Of a stretch of DNA of 64,000 bases, positions 8,916-16,926 are shown piece by piece (positions within the stretch are counted from its first letter, which is position 1; each line of letters starts with the position of its first letter). Source of the DNA: UBA1952 sp965246765 (GTDB lineage: Bacteria > Bacteroidota > Bacteroidia > Chitinophagales > Chitinophagaceae). The notes beneath the pieces are model-generated. The model was not told where the DNA came from. It worked only from the letters and a program-made list of their open reading frames with translations, and did not search any database. The stretch lies in NCBI GenBank assembly GCA_965246765.1, contig CBDFFJ010000004.1:434001-498000 (forward strand). Reading direction: 5' to 3'. The position numbers and the translations under genes are program-made.

Positions 8916-8970
8916 TGTAGCTTGTTTTATTCTGCCTACCCGCATCAGGATTCCATTCCGGGATGACAAT
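8890..8970. repeat. Empty inverted-repeat hairpin of the same family (copy 3)
   Basis: The left arm 8890-8915 (ACTTTTGGCATCCCGG then AACGGGAACT) pairs imperfectly with 8949-8970, which contains ATTCCGGGATGACA. The spacer is about 33 bp and no gene is present. It lies 70 bp before the hsdS start. Confidence 0.65.
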
Positions 8971-9039
8971 ACCGCTGTGAAGCCCGCGCTCTGCAAAATG
9001 AATAACCTCAACCCGCGTTAAGTAACGTACAGAACCGAA

Positions 9040-10743
9040 ATGACGCAAACAATCATCAACAGCTTTGACCTGTGGACGGGCGCGCAGGGCGTAAAATCCA
9101 GAGGGCGGGTAAGGAGCATTGACAACATAAGCCTGGAAGGAATTGCGCGGCTGCGGGAATTGATTTTGCAACTCGCAGTGAGCGGAAAGCTGGTGCTTCA
9201 GAATGCGAATGACGAGCCGGCAAGTGAGTTATTGAAAAGAATAGAAGGAGAGAAAAAGCGCTTGCTTCAAAAAGGGATTTTAAAGAAGATAGAGCCTGCT
9301 ATTGCAGTCAAAATATCAGAGCTGCCATTTGAATTACCAACGGGTTGGGTATGGACTAAGATTAGAAATATCGGACACGATTGGGGTCAGAAAATTCCGG
9401 CAGATGACTTCACCTACATTGATGTCTCGGCTATTGATAACTCCGCCGGTATAGTAGCTGAGCCAACTATATTAAAAGCCAATGAAGCTCCTTCGCGAGC
9501 AAGAAAAATAGTAAAAAAAGGTTCTGTTATTTACTCTACGGTACGGCCGTACTTAAAGAACATCTGTGTGGTTGGGGAGAATTTTTCTCCTGAGCCTATT
9601 GCGAGTACGGCCTTTGCTATAATGCACCCGTACTTGGATATGGAGAGCCGCTTCTTCTTTTTTTACTTGCGAAGTCCGGTATTCATTAGATACGTTGAAT
9701 CAGTGCAAACGGGAATTGCTTATCCGGCGATTAATGACAAGCAGTTTTTTGGCGGTGTCATTCCATTGCCCCCGCTCGCCGAACAACACCGCATCGTAGC
9801 CAAAGTAGATGAGCTGATGGCGCTGTGCGACAAGCTGGAAGCATCGCAAACAGCCAGCCTGAAAACGCATCAGACACTCGTGAAGGCTTTGCTCCTGACG
9901 CTCACCGAGGCAAAAGACGCCGACAGCTTAGCCGCAGCCTGGCAACGCATGGCGCCGCATTTTGATGTCCTCTTTTGCACCGAAGACAGCATTGAGCAGC
10001 TGAAGCAAACGATTTTACAATTGGCCATTATGGGCAGGCTCGTACAGCAGGACCCGGCTGACGAGCCGGCGAGTGAATTGATAAAACGGATAGAGGCGGA
10101 GAAGGCGAAATTGATAAAGGCGGGGAAGCTGAAAAAGGAAAAGCCTTTGCCGGAGATCAAGGATGAGGAGAAGCCATTTGAATTGCCTGCTGGGTGGGAA
10201 TGGGAGAGGTTAGGAGTGCTACTGCGAGTTTTGAATGGACGAGCATACAAGATGCATGAAATGTTGAGTTCTGGAATGCCACTCCTAAGAGTAGGGAATC
10301 TGTTTACTTCTAATGAATGGTATTATTCAAATTTGGAGCTGGAACCCGATAAGTATATTGCTTCTGGCGACCTGATATATGCATGGTCTGCTTCCTTCGG
10401 TCCATTTATTTGGGAAGGTGGAAAAGTAATTTATCACTATCACATTTGGAAGTTGGATTTTTTTGAACCCTCGTCTTATGACAAGATGTTCATGTACTTG
10501 TACCTGTCCTCTGTGACCCAACAGATAAAGGCATCAGGGAATGGAATTGCAATGATTCACATGACGAAGGAACGCATGGAAAAGCTATTGGTACCAACAC
10601 CACCTCTCTCCGAACAACACCGCATCGTAGCCAAAGTAGATGAACTAATGGCTTTGTGTGACAGCCTAAAGGCAAAAATTCTAAAAGCCGAAGCCGTAAA
10701 AGTCCAGCTTTCTAAAACCATTGTTGAGGCTGCTGTTGCCTGA
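9040..10743 (+). CDS. hsdS: Type I restriction-modification specificity subunit
   Basis: The 567-residue protein shows the internal duplication expected of a full-length HsdS. Each half has a helical segment (LILQLAVSGKLV near 40, TILQLAIMGRLV near 325), a target recognition domain opened by LPTGWVW or LPAGWEW, and a spacer helix starting with EQHRIVAKVDELMALC. The two recognition domains (roughly 9310-9770 and 10190-10600) are more AT-rich than the helices, as is usual for exchangeable domains. It should set a bipartite target for HsdM and HsdR. A 34-bp perfect direct repeat lies at the end of each half. The start ATG at 9040 gives the usual N-terminal length. Confidence 0.93.
   Translation: MTQTIINSFDLWTGAQGVKSRGRVRSIDNISLEGIARLRELILQLAVSGKLVLQNANDEPASELLKRIEGEKKRLLQKGILKKIEPAIAVKISELPFELPTGWVWTKIRNIGHDWGQKIPADDFTYIDVSAIDNSAGIVAEPTILKANEAPSRARKIVKKGSVIYSTVRPYLKNICVVGENFSPEPIASTAFAIMHPYLDMESRFFFFYLRSPVFIRYVESVQTGIAYPAINDKQFFGGVIPLPPLAEQHRIVAKVDELMALCDKLEASQTASLKTHQTLVKALLLTLTEAKDADSLAAAWQRMAPHFDVLFCTEDSIEQLKQTILQLAIMGRLVQQDPADEPASELIKRIEAEKAKLIKAGKLKKEKPLPEIKDEEKPFELPAGWEWERLGVLLRVLNGRAYKMHEMLSSGMPLLRVGNLFTSNEWYYSNLELEPDKYIASGDLIYAWSASFGPFIWEGGKVIYHYHIWKLDFFEPSSYDKMFMYLYLSSVTQQIKASGNGIAMIHMTKERMEKLLVPTPPLSEQHRIVAKVDELMALCDSLKAKILKAEAVKVQLSKTIVEAAVA
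9779..9812 (+). repeat. 34-bp perfect direct repeat in hsdS, first copy
   Basis: Bases 9779-9812 are identical to 10610-10643. They encode the EQHRIVAKVDE segment that closes each half of HsdS. Codons further downstream diverge, so the identity exceeds what protein conservation alone requires and the pair could support recombination across the second recognition domain. Confidence 0.85.
10610..10643 (+). repeat. 34-bp perfect direct repeat in hsdS, second copy
   Basis: This is the second copy of the 9779-9812 repeat, 831 bp downstream (a multiple of three). Deletion between the copies would keep the reading frame while removing one recognition domain. Confidence 0.85.
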
Positions 10744-10802
10744 GCACCAAAAGAGATTCAGTCCGTTATTCGTGATGCCGCCTTGCCATCTGCATAGCGT
10801 TG

Positions 10803-11630
10803 TCAATCGTGTTTCCGGATGGTCGTCGCAAGAATGGCGCTCAGCCGCTCATCCGCCGCCCCGGCCACTGCAATAATCTCGGCAATGTCAACCGGCTTCA
10901 GATTATCCGGGTCACATTCGTCGGTTATCACGGAAATGGCCGCGCAAGGCAGGCCGATCTGATTCGCTACAATCACTTCAGGTACCGTGCTCATGCCTAC
11001 CATGTCTGCCCCAATGATGCGCAGGAAGCGATATTCGGCGCGTGTTTCCAGATTCGGGCCGATTACAGAAGCATACACGCCCCTTTTTAAGGGGCTGCTC
11101 TGGTCGCTTGCGGTAGCTTGTAGTTGTTGCATCAGGGCAGCATTGTACGGCGCACTCATATCCACAAAGCGTTGTCCGAAGGCCGGGTCGTTCAGGCCAC
11201 GCAGGGGGTTGTCGGTTTGCAGATTAATGTGGTCGTCCAGCAGCACGAGGTCGCCTTTCTTAAAGTCTTTGTTGATGCCGCCTGCCGCATTGCTCAGCAG
11301 CAGCCGCGTGCATCCAACTGCCTTCATTACCCGGATGGGAAAGGTGATTTCCTGCATCGTGTAGCCTTCATAAAAGTGAAAGCGGCCCTGCATAGCAATC
11401 ACAGGCTTGCCGCCAATCTTACCGAATAGCAGGTTGCCTTTGTGGAACTCTACGGTCGCTGTCGGGAAATGCGGAATGTCGCTGTAAGGGATGCTGTGCG
11501 CCACCTCAATATGGCTTACCAATGCGCCAAGTCCCGTGCCCAGCACGATGCCGGTTGCACCCTCGCCTTGTGTGTAGGGTCGTAGAAAATCAGTAGTTGC
11601 TGCCAGTGCGGCTATCCAATCCTGCTGCAT
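10803..11630 (-). CDS. Purine-nucleoside phosphorylase (trimeric, NP-I family)
   Basis: The 275-residue protein cleaves purine ribonucleosides with phosphate to base and ribose 1-phosphate. Recognisable blocks are IVLGTGLG (phosphate loop), GRFHFYEGY, LLLSNAAGG, and GPNLETRAEYRFLR with the base-binding Glu. The position that is Asn in mammalian enzymes is in ITDECD here. The frame is open to 11756, but the ATG at 11630 (MQQDW) gives the normal N-terminus. It is divergent from the DUF547/arsenosugar operon with 76 bp between. It may be purely salvage; removal of adenine from an arsenic-containing adenosine is an attractive but unproven second role given the neighbours. Confidence 0.9.
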   Translation of the reverse strand: MQQDWIAALAATTDFLRPYTQGEGATGIVLGTGLGALVSHIEVAHSIPYSDIPHFPTATVEFHKGNLLFGKIGGKPVIAMQGRFHFYEGYTMQEITFPIRVMKAVGCTRLLLSNAAGGINKDFKKGDLVLLDDHINLQTDNPLRGLNDPAFGQRFVDMSAPYNAALMQQLQATASDQSSPLKRGVYASVIGPNLETRAEYRFLRIIGADMVGMSTVPEVIVANQIGLPCAAISVITDECDPDNLKPVDIAEIIAVAGAADERLSAILATTIRKHD

Positions 11631-11706
11631 AAGAAAATTAAGAGCCGGAAAGTACAGCCTTAAATCTTTAGTTCCGCTGCTCACGTATCTTGGTCTGCGA
11701 AACACG

Positions 11707-12459
11707 ATGCGCGGCCTTCTATTCCTTCTGCTCATGCTCGGCAATCTTGCAGCCACGGCTCAGCAGCCGGAATACCAACGGGTAGCGGCGGATTGGCTTT
11801 ACGCAGCGCGCAGCGGCGAGCCGACGGACAGCCTGCGTGGCATACTTGCCAAAGCTGACCGCGAAAAGTTGAGGCAGGCGTTGGGCAATGACAATGCGCG
11901 CAAAACCTTTTGGATAAATGTCTATAACGCGGCCACACAAACAGCGCTTAAAGCGGCTCCAGACCGGTACAGAAGCCGCAGCAAGTTTTTCAAAGCAAGG
12001 CTGGTGACGATTGCCGGAAAGCCGCTGAGCCTGGACGATATGGAGCACGGTATCCTGCGCCGGTCAAAAAACAAGCTGAGTCTCGGCTATCTCAATAAAT
12101 TGTTTCCGGGCCGTTTTGAGAAAGACTTCCGGGTGGATAAGCTGGACTATCGCATACACTTCGCACTGAACTGCGGCGCGCGCAGTTGTCCGCCGATTGC
12201 GTATTACAGTCTTGACAAAATAGACGAGCAGCTACAACAGGCAATGATAGGCCACCTGAAGGCGGAAACCGATTACGACAGCGCTGCGAACAAAGCAGCC
12301 GTAACTGCGTTTATGGGCTGGTTTCGCGCAGATTTTGGCGGCAAGCGCGGCATCAGGAAGCTCTTACACGCTGCTGGAGTGGTGCCGCTGGCGACGCAGC
12401 CACGCATTACTTTTAAGAAGTACGACTGGAGCATTTACCTGAACAACTTTAAAGAATAA
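11707..12459 (+). CDS. Secreted DUF547 protein (copy 1)
   Basis: The 250-residue protein begins with a signal peptide (LLFLLLMLGNLAATAQ). The DUF547 core is clear: FWINVYNAATQ (about 77-87), IHFALNCGARSCPPI with two cysteines (about 149-163), a WFRADFGG block, and the end motif KKYDWSIYLN. DUF547 has no established biochemical role. The gene is 11 bp upstream of the carboxymuconolactone-decarboxylase-like gene and heads a three-gene run with it and a DUF2064 glycosyltransferase. A paralogue lies at 31174-31932, also at the head of an operon with glycosyltransferases. Confidence 0.88.
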   Translation: MRGLLFLLLMLGNLAATAQQPEYQRVAADWLYAARSGEPTDSLRGILAKADREKLRQALGNDNARKTFWINVYNAATQTALKAAPDRYRSRSKFFKARLVTIAGKPLSLDDMEHGILRRSKNKLSLGYLNKLFPGRFEKDFRVDKLDYRIHFALNCGARSCPPIAYYSLDKIDEQLQQAMIGHLKAETDYDSAANKAAVTAFMGWFRADFGGKRGIRKLLHAAGVVPLATQPRITFKKYDWSIYLNNFKE

Positions 12460-12470
12460 ACTACGAACAC

Positions 12471-12812
12471 ATGGCAGACAATAACCACTATTACAACGCC
12501 GAAGATCTCGGCAAATTTGGCAACATAGGTGAGTACGGAAAAGACCTTGCGGATAAGTTCTTTGGCTGGTACGGAGCTGTCTTTGCTGAAGGCGCTTTGA
12601 CTGCGCGCGAAAAGTCACTTATCGCATTAGCGGTAGCACATGCCGTACAATGTCCGTACTGCATTGATGCGTACAGCAGCGACGCTTTTGAGAAGGGCTG
12701 GAACGAGCAGCAGATGATGGAAGCTGTTCATGTCGCCGGCGCAATTCGCGGCGGCGCAAGCCTCGTACACGGCGTGCAGATGATGAATAAGGTGAAGGAG
12801 ATAGCGATGTAA
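12471..12812 (+). CDS. Arsenosugar-associated peroxidase-like (CMD/AhpD family) protein
   Basis: The 113-residue helical protein carries the AhpD-type active-site motif CPYC within AHAVQCPYCIDAY and belongs to the carboxymuconolactone decarboxylase fold. The start (YYNAEDLGKFG) and small size match the subfamily that accompanies the radical SAM enzyme ArsS in arsenosugar loci. That subfamily call is from memory of the family, not from a search. The CxxC pair suggests thiol peroxidase or disulfide reductase chemistry. It sits between DUF547 (11 bp upstream) and a glycosyltransferase gene (12 bp downstream). Confidence 0.82.
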   Translation: MADNNHYYNAEDLGKFGNIGEYGKDLADKFFGWYGAVFAEGALTAREKSLIALAVAHAVQCPYCIDAYSSDAFEKGWNEQQMMEAVHVAGAIRGGASLVHGVQMMNKVKEIAM

Positions 12813-12824
12813 GTCCATTAGATT

Positions 12825-13406
12825 TTGGAAACATCCGCGCTAATCATATTCGCCCGCAAACCGGTTCTGGGCAAAGTCAAAACGAGACTTGCCGCTGATA
12901 TAGGCGATGCGGCAGCCTTGCGCATCTATATCCGGCTGCTGGAGCATACGCGCGAAGTAGCCTTGCAATCGCGCTGCGATGCATTTGTCTTTCTGACAGA
13001 GCTGCCTGCTGGGGCTTTTTGGGATGGTTTCCCGACAGGCTTGCAGGCAGACGGCGATTTGGGTGAGCGGATGCTCCAGGCTTTTTCCGGGCTTTTTAAA
13101 AAAGGCTACCAGCGTGTTGTAATTATCGGAAGCGACTGTCCCCATCTGCAGCCGGCTGATGTTGACGAAGCATTTAAAGCACTTGCTAATTTTGATGTCG
13201 TGCTCGGCCCGGCGGCGGATGGCGGTTATTATCTGCTTGGCATGAAGCGGCTGCACGGCGTGCTTTTCCGGAATAAAACATGGTCAAGCGACAGTGTGCT
13301 GGCGCAAACACTAATGGACATTAAAAAGGGAGGCTTGAGCTGCGCCATGCTGCGCGAGCTACACGATGTGGATGAAGTGAAGGATGTGCCTAAAGGTTGG
13401 CTGTAG
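12825..13406 (+). CDS. DUF2064 / TIGR04282-type glycosyltransferase
   Basis: The 193-residue protein has a nucleotidyltransferase or GT-A-like fold. It starts with LIIFARKPVLGKVKTRLA, the P-loop-like signature of the DUF2064 family, and has IIGSDCPHL (metal-binding Asp) and GPAADGGYYLLG. Families of this type occur next to ArsS and are annotated as arsenosugar biosynthesis glycosyltransferases. The start codon is TTG at 12825, 12 bp after the previous stop; no in-frame ATG precedes the conserved LIIFARKP. A more divergent paralogue is at 39755-40447 next to ArsS itself. Confidence 0.85.
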   Translation: METSALIIFARKPVLGKVKTRLAADIGDAAALRIYIRLLEHTREVALQSRCDAFVFLTELPAGAFWDGFPTGLQADGDLGERMLQAFSGLFKKGYQRVVIIGSDCPHLQPADVDEAFKALANFDVVLGPAADGGYYLLGMKRLHGVLFRNKTWSSDSVLAQTLMDIKKGGLSCAMLRELHDVDEVKDVPKGWL

Positions 13407-13453
13407 GAACGGCGTCTTGTCACCCGACGCTTGCGTCCGTTGCAAATTGGGCG

Positions 13454-14245
13454 TTACCCTTCCAGCCCTTTTTTCCGGGCAATCCGAAAATAAACGCCAG
13501 GTAGCAGAAACCACAACCACCAGAGTATCCGTTCGCCGCGGGCGATAACTAAACGCCGTCTATTGCCGGCCATCGCACGAACAATCCTGACCGCACAATC
13601 CGCAACAGGAATACCTTCTGCCTGCCCCTTGTCCATCCTGCCATGCGGCGTGCCATCGGCAGTAAGCGCAGCGACGGAAATGGGGGTGTGAATGCGGCCT
13701 GGATAAACCAGTGTAATGTGCAATCCGGGAATGTCGTGCTCTGTTTGTAGCGTCTCAAAAAAACCCTTTAGCGCGTGCTTCGCCGCCGCATAGCCTGTAC
13801 GCATCGGGAAGCCCATTAGGCCTGCCATGCTGCTAATGGCTACAATTTGTCCGAAGCCTTGCGCGCGGAAATGCGGCAACAGCGCCTTAATAATGGCCAC
13901 CGGCGCGAAAAAATTTATTTCCATCAGCTGCCGGTAAACGTTCAGGTCTGTGTCTTCCGCAAGCGAGCGTTGACTGACGCCTGCCGAGAGTATCACGGAG
14001 TCAATCCGGCCAAACGTTTGTACCGCCTGCTCCGTAAGGGTAGTTATGTATGCAGCATCTGTAAGGTCAGCAGGAAGAACCTTGTATCGGCTCTTCGCAA
14101 AACCGGCAGCGAGCGCATGCATGGCAGCCTCATTCCGCGCCGTAAGAATGAGCAGTGCACCTTGTGCGGCAAGTTGTCGCGCCAGTTCCGCACCGATGCC
14201 GGACGATGCGCCGGTTATCCAGACGACCTTATCCTTAAAAAGCAT
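13454..14245 (-). CDS. Short-chain dehydrogenase/reductase, DHRS7-like
   Basis: The 263-residue SDR has the Rossmann motif TGASSGIG (11-18), the NxAG-equivalent ILSAGVS, the catalytic Ser in ISSMAG and the YAAAK pair. A hydrophobic C-terminal segment (WWLWFLLPGVYFRIA) suggests a membrane anchor. The substrate cannot be predicted. Its ATG lies within the 3' end of the upstream glycosyltransferase gene (11-bp overlap), so the two form a minus-strand pair converging on the arsenosugar-type operon. Confidence 0.88.
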   Translation of the reverse strand: MLFKDKVVWITGASSGIGAELARQLAAQGALLILTARNEAAMHALAAGFAKSRYKVLPADLTDAAYITTLTEQAVQTFGRIDSVILSAGVSQRSLAEDTDLNVYRQLMEINFFAPVAIIKALLPHFRAQGFGQIVAISSMAGLMGFPMRTGYAAAKHALKGFFETLQTEHDIPGLHITLVYPGRIHTPISVAALTADGTPHGRMDKGQAEGIPVADCAVRIVRAMAGNRRRLVIARGERILWWLWFLLPGVYFRIARKKGLEG

Positions 14246-14939
14246 TCTTCCGGTAGTTTAGCGCCTTGCGATAAGCATCTATCATGGCCTGCTGCGACGC
14301 GCCGCGCCGATACATCCGCACCACCTTGAGATTGGCAAGCTGCACACGCAGCCAGCTATTCGTATCGTACTTGCGTGCGCTCACAATCGTGTCTTTGGGG
14401 ATTAGCTTGAAACTGCCCACACTCCAGATACGTGCAAGAAAATCGTAGTCTTCCATGATGAGCATATCCTCCTTGTATGGCCCCACTTCTTGCCACAAAT
14501 CTTTCGTCACAAAGATGCTTTGGTCGCCGCCGCGAAAGAATAGGTAGTTGAAACGGGTAAAAAAGGAATTGAGCCGGAGCATTCCCCTGTTCCTGTCAAA
14601 GCGAAAGCGATATGAGCCGCAATTGTATCCTTGCGCAATCGCATTCTTAATGTCCTGCATAAACGATTGCGGTGGGCGGCTATCAGCGTGAACAAAGTAA
14701 AAAACGTTACCCTTCGCTATTGTAACCGCATAGTTCATTTGGCCAGCACGGCCCTTCACAGGCGACAGAACTGTTATAGCTCCTGCGTTGCTCGCCAATG
14801 CCATTGTATCGTCGCTGCTGCCGCCGTCACTAACAATTATTTCTCCATTGCCATCCGCAATTGCCTCCTTTAAATATTGAATCAGACCAACGATATGCTC
14901 ACTTTCATTGTAAGCAGGGATAATCACACTCAGCATCAT
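14235..14939 (-). CDS. TIGR04283-type GT2 glycosyltransferase
   Basis: This is a family 2 glycosyltransferase of 234 residues when started at the ATG at 14939 (MMLSVIIPAYNES). The frame is open to 14978, but the GT2 fold begins at LSVIIPAYNE. Motifs seen are IIVSDGGSSDDT (nucleotide binding), YFVHADSRPP (DxD-like) and MEDYDFLARIW (catalytic acid region). The HADS variant of the metal motif and the compact length fit the group annotated as arsenosugar biosynthesis glycosyltransferases. The downstream SDR gene overlaps it by 11 bp. Confidence 0.85.
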   Translation of the reverse strand: MMLSVIIPAYNESEHIVGLIQYLKEAIADGNGEIIVSDGGSSDDTMALASNAGAITVLSPVKGRAGQMNYAVTIAKGNVFYFVHADSRPPQSFMQDIKNAIAQGYNCGSYRFRFDRNRGMLRLNSFFTRFNYLFFRGGDQSIFVTKDLWQEVGPYKEDMLIMEDYDFLARIWSVGSFKLIPKDTIVSARKYDTNSWLRVQLANLKVVRMYRRGASQQAMIDAYRKALNYRKNAF

Positions 14940-14990
14940 GTAAGGAAATATGTTGGAAGGGCAATTCAGGCTTGTCACCAGTTTGGCCCT

Positions 14991-15046
14991 AAGTTATAGG
15001 CCGCTCACGAAAATATGTGCCCGGTGCCTATGGCCGCTCGTAACTT
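14991..15046. promoter_or_regulatory. Repeats in a divergent intergenic region
   Basis: Between the GT2 gene and the cytochrome gene, AAGTTA (14991) and TAACTT (15041) form an inverted pair, and GGCCGCTC occurs twice in direct orientation (14999-15006 and 15032-15039). These could be operator half-sites for the divergent promoters. The match is short, so this is a weak call. Confidence 0.25.
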
Positions 15047-15086
15047 ACATCAGGGCGCTTATCTGCCTGTCTTCAAATAATAACCG

Positions 15087-15386
15087 ATGTCTAAATTTCT
15101 AATGACAGCATGTATGGCGATGCTGCTCCTGACGCTTGCCGCGTTTACCGGTGAGCCGTTGACCGGAAAAGACATCTATAAGAAAAAGTGCCAGCGCTGC
15201 CACGGGGAAACCGGCGGGAAAGGAATATTCGGTGCGAAAAACCTGCAGATAAGCCATATGAAATATGAGGACATCATCAGCCTCATCACAAATGGCAAAA
15301 AGCCTATGCCGGCATTCAAGTCAAGGCTTACGTCGGAAGAAATTACCCTTGTAGCCAATTACGCAATGAGCTTGCGCACTTACTGA
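15087..15386 (+). CDS. Small periplasmic cytochrome c
   Basis: The 99-residue protein has an N-terminal signal peptide and one haem c attachment motif, CQRCH, at about 36-40. The distal Met ligand is plausibly in KKPMPAF (about 76). This is a class I monohaem cytochrome with the short spacing of cytochrome c6/c551 types, acting as a periplasmic electron carrier. It is divergent from the GT2 gene and convergent with a TPR gene, so the context gives no partner. Confidence 0.9.
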   Translation: MSKFLMTACMAMLLLTLAAFTGEPLTGKDIYKKKCQRCHGETGGKGIFGAKNLQISHMKYEDIISLITNGKKPMPAFKSRLTSEEITLVANYAMSLRTY

Positions 15387-15406
15387 TTCATCGCGCAGCG
15401 ACATCT

Positions 15407-16903
15407 CTATTGCTCACCACGGTTAAGCCTTGCCAGCCCAGCCTTCGCCTGCTGGTCAATTGCATTCTGAAAGTCGTGGCCGCGCATGGAAAGGCAGAGT
15501 GTAAAGTATCGTTTGGCTTCGGCAAGCTGCTTTCGCGCCTCATAGATATTAGCCATCTGCAATGCAGCATGCGCCGCGAAATCCTCCGCTCTGTCCCTGC
15601 CGTTATTGATTACCCACTGATAGCATTGTACTGCGCGCGCAGCATCGCCGCTTTCCTCTAACGCGCGTCCGAGCCGGAATTCGTATTCTAACTTGTCAAC
15701 CAATTCAGGGAAAGCAGCAGCAGCCGTATTGCGGAGGATAGTCAATGCCTGAGGATAATAGCCACCGTCAATCAGCATCTTTGCCCGGAAGAGCGCAGGC
15801 TGTGGCCATCGCCCTCCTTTAGCGAATCGCTGCGCGGTAATGTCAGCATCGGTTATGAGGGAGCCCTTTTGCAGGATGGCTGCTTTAGCGGTTGTTGCTT
15901 TAGCCATTTCACCTTGGATGTACCAGGCCAATGCTGCTTTGTGCAATGCGTCCTTTGTAAAAAGCTTACCCTTGTTCCGCGCGGCAAACTGCTCCAGATA
16001 AGTGGTGCAATCCGGATTGAGCCGCAATAGCATCGCGCTGCCCAGCTCATAGTCAAATACCGGGTACGCGTCCGCGCCCGGAATTGCCTTGGCTGTTTGC
16101 ATCGCGGCAATAGCTGCGTCTGCCCTACGGTAAGACAGCGCGAGATTTGCCCGGATGAAGGCGCGGAGCAGATTGTTGCGAATGTCAAAAGTTGCGTCGC
16201 TGCCAGCCACCTGCCATACTGCGGCTTTGTCCGAGCCAAGATAGAAGCGTGTGTAGAAATCAAAAATCACCGCTTCCTCATGCAGCGGACTGTCAGCCGA
16301 CAGATTGGTTTTCAGATAGCCGCTGAGGCGTGACATGCCGCTGGTCAAATTGCCCTTCAATCCAAAGATGCTCATCAGCCATTTATAGCCGTCGGGAATG
16401 GTGCCCGCCATCGCTTCCTCTATGCCATACATCACCGCCGTAGGCCCAAACTTTGGAAAGCTGCCCGCATTTTCCTTAAGCAGCAGATAGGACCGCCGGA
16501 AAGCAAACGCTCCTTTCAACCGCTCTCCAAAACGGATATGGATGAGCGCCCAGTGCTGGTGAATGCCGGCAAGCGCAAGACGCTTCCACGGCGAATCATC
16601 ACTACCCCGCTCTATTCTTTCAATCCGCGCTTTTTCGTGGTCTTCCCGTTGGCTAAGCTGGTAAGGGTCGCCGTTAAACACGAGCGTCAGGAAGTCTCCG
16701 TAGTCAGCAATGTAAACGGGTAGCAGGTTGTAAGGATGTGCAATTATTTCGCGCTTGATGAGGGCGTCGCCTACATCGGGCCGCAATGCCAGATAAGCCT
16801 TATATGCCTGCGCGCAAAGCGGGGTATAATCAAACGTATAGTCTTCGGCAAACGCCGATGAGGTAAGTAGGAGACAAGCAAATAGCAGATAGGCTCGGCG
16901 CAT
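15407..16903 (-). CDS. Secreted TPR protein
   Basis: The 498-residue protein has a signal peptide (LLFACLLLTSSAFAE). The helical body has recurring TPR-like patterns, clearest near the C-terminus (for example LGRALEESGDAARAVQCYQWVI and the AANIYEARKQLAEAKRYF region). It is 23 bp upstream of, and in the same orientation as, the Omp85-like gene's neighbour group and is probably an envelope scaffold protein. No enzymatic motif was seen. Confidence 0.7.
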   Translation of the reverse strand: MRRAYLLFACLLLTSSAFAEDYTFDYTPLCAQAYKAYLALRPDVGDALIKREIIAHPYNLLPVYIADYGDFLTLVFNGDPYQLSQREDHEKARIERIERGSDDSPWKRLALAGIHQHWALIHIRFGERLKGAFAFRRSYLLLKENAGSFPKFGPTAVMYGIEEAMAGTIPDGYKWLMSIFGLKGNLTSGMSRLSGYLKTNLSADSPLHEEAVIFDFYTRFYLGSDKAAVWQVAGSDATFDIRNNLLRAFIRANLALSYRRADAAIAAMQTAKAIPGADAYPVFDYELGSAMLLRLNPDCTTYLEQFAARNKGKLFTKDALHKAALAWYIQGEMAKATTAKAAILQKGSLITDADITAQRFAKGGRWPQPALFRAKMLIDGGYYPQALTILRNTAAAAFPELVDKLEYEFRLGRALEESGDAARAVQCYQWVINNGRDRAEDFAAHAALQMANIYEARKQLAEAKRYFTLCLSMRGHDFQNAIDQQAKAGLARLNRGEQ

Positions 16904-16926
16904 AAGAAAATAAAATAGAACAGTTA

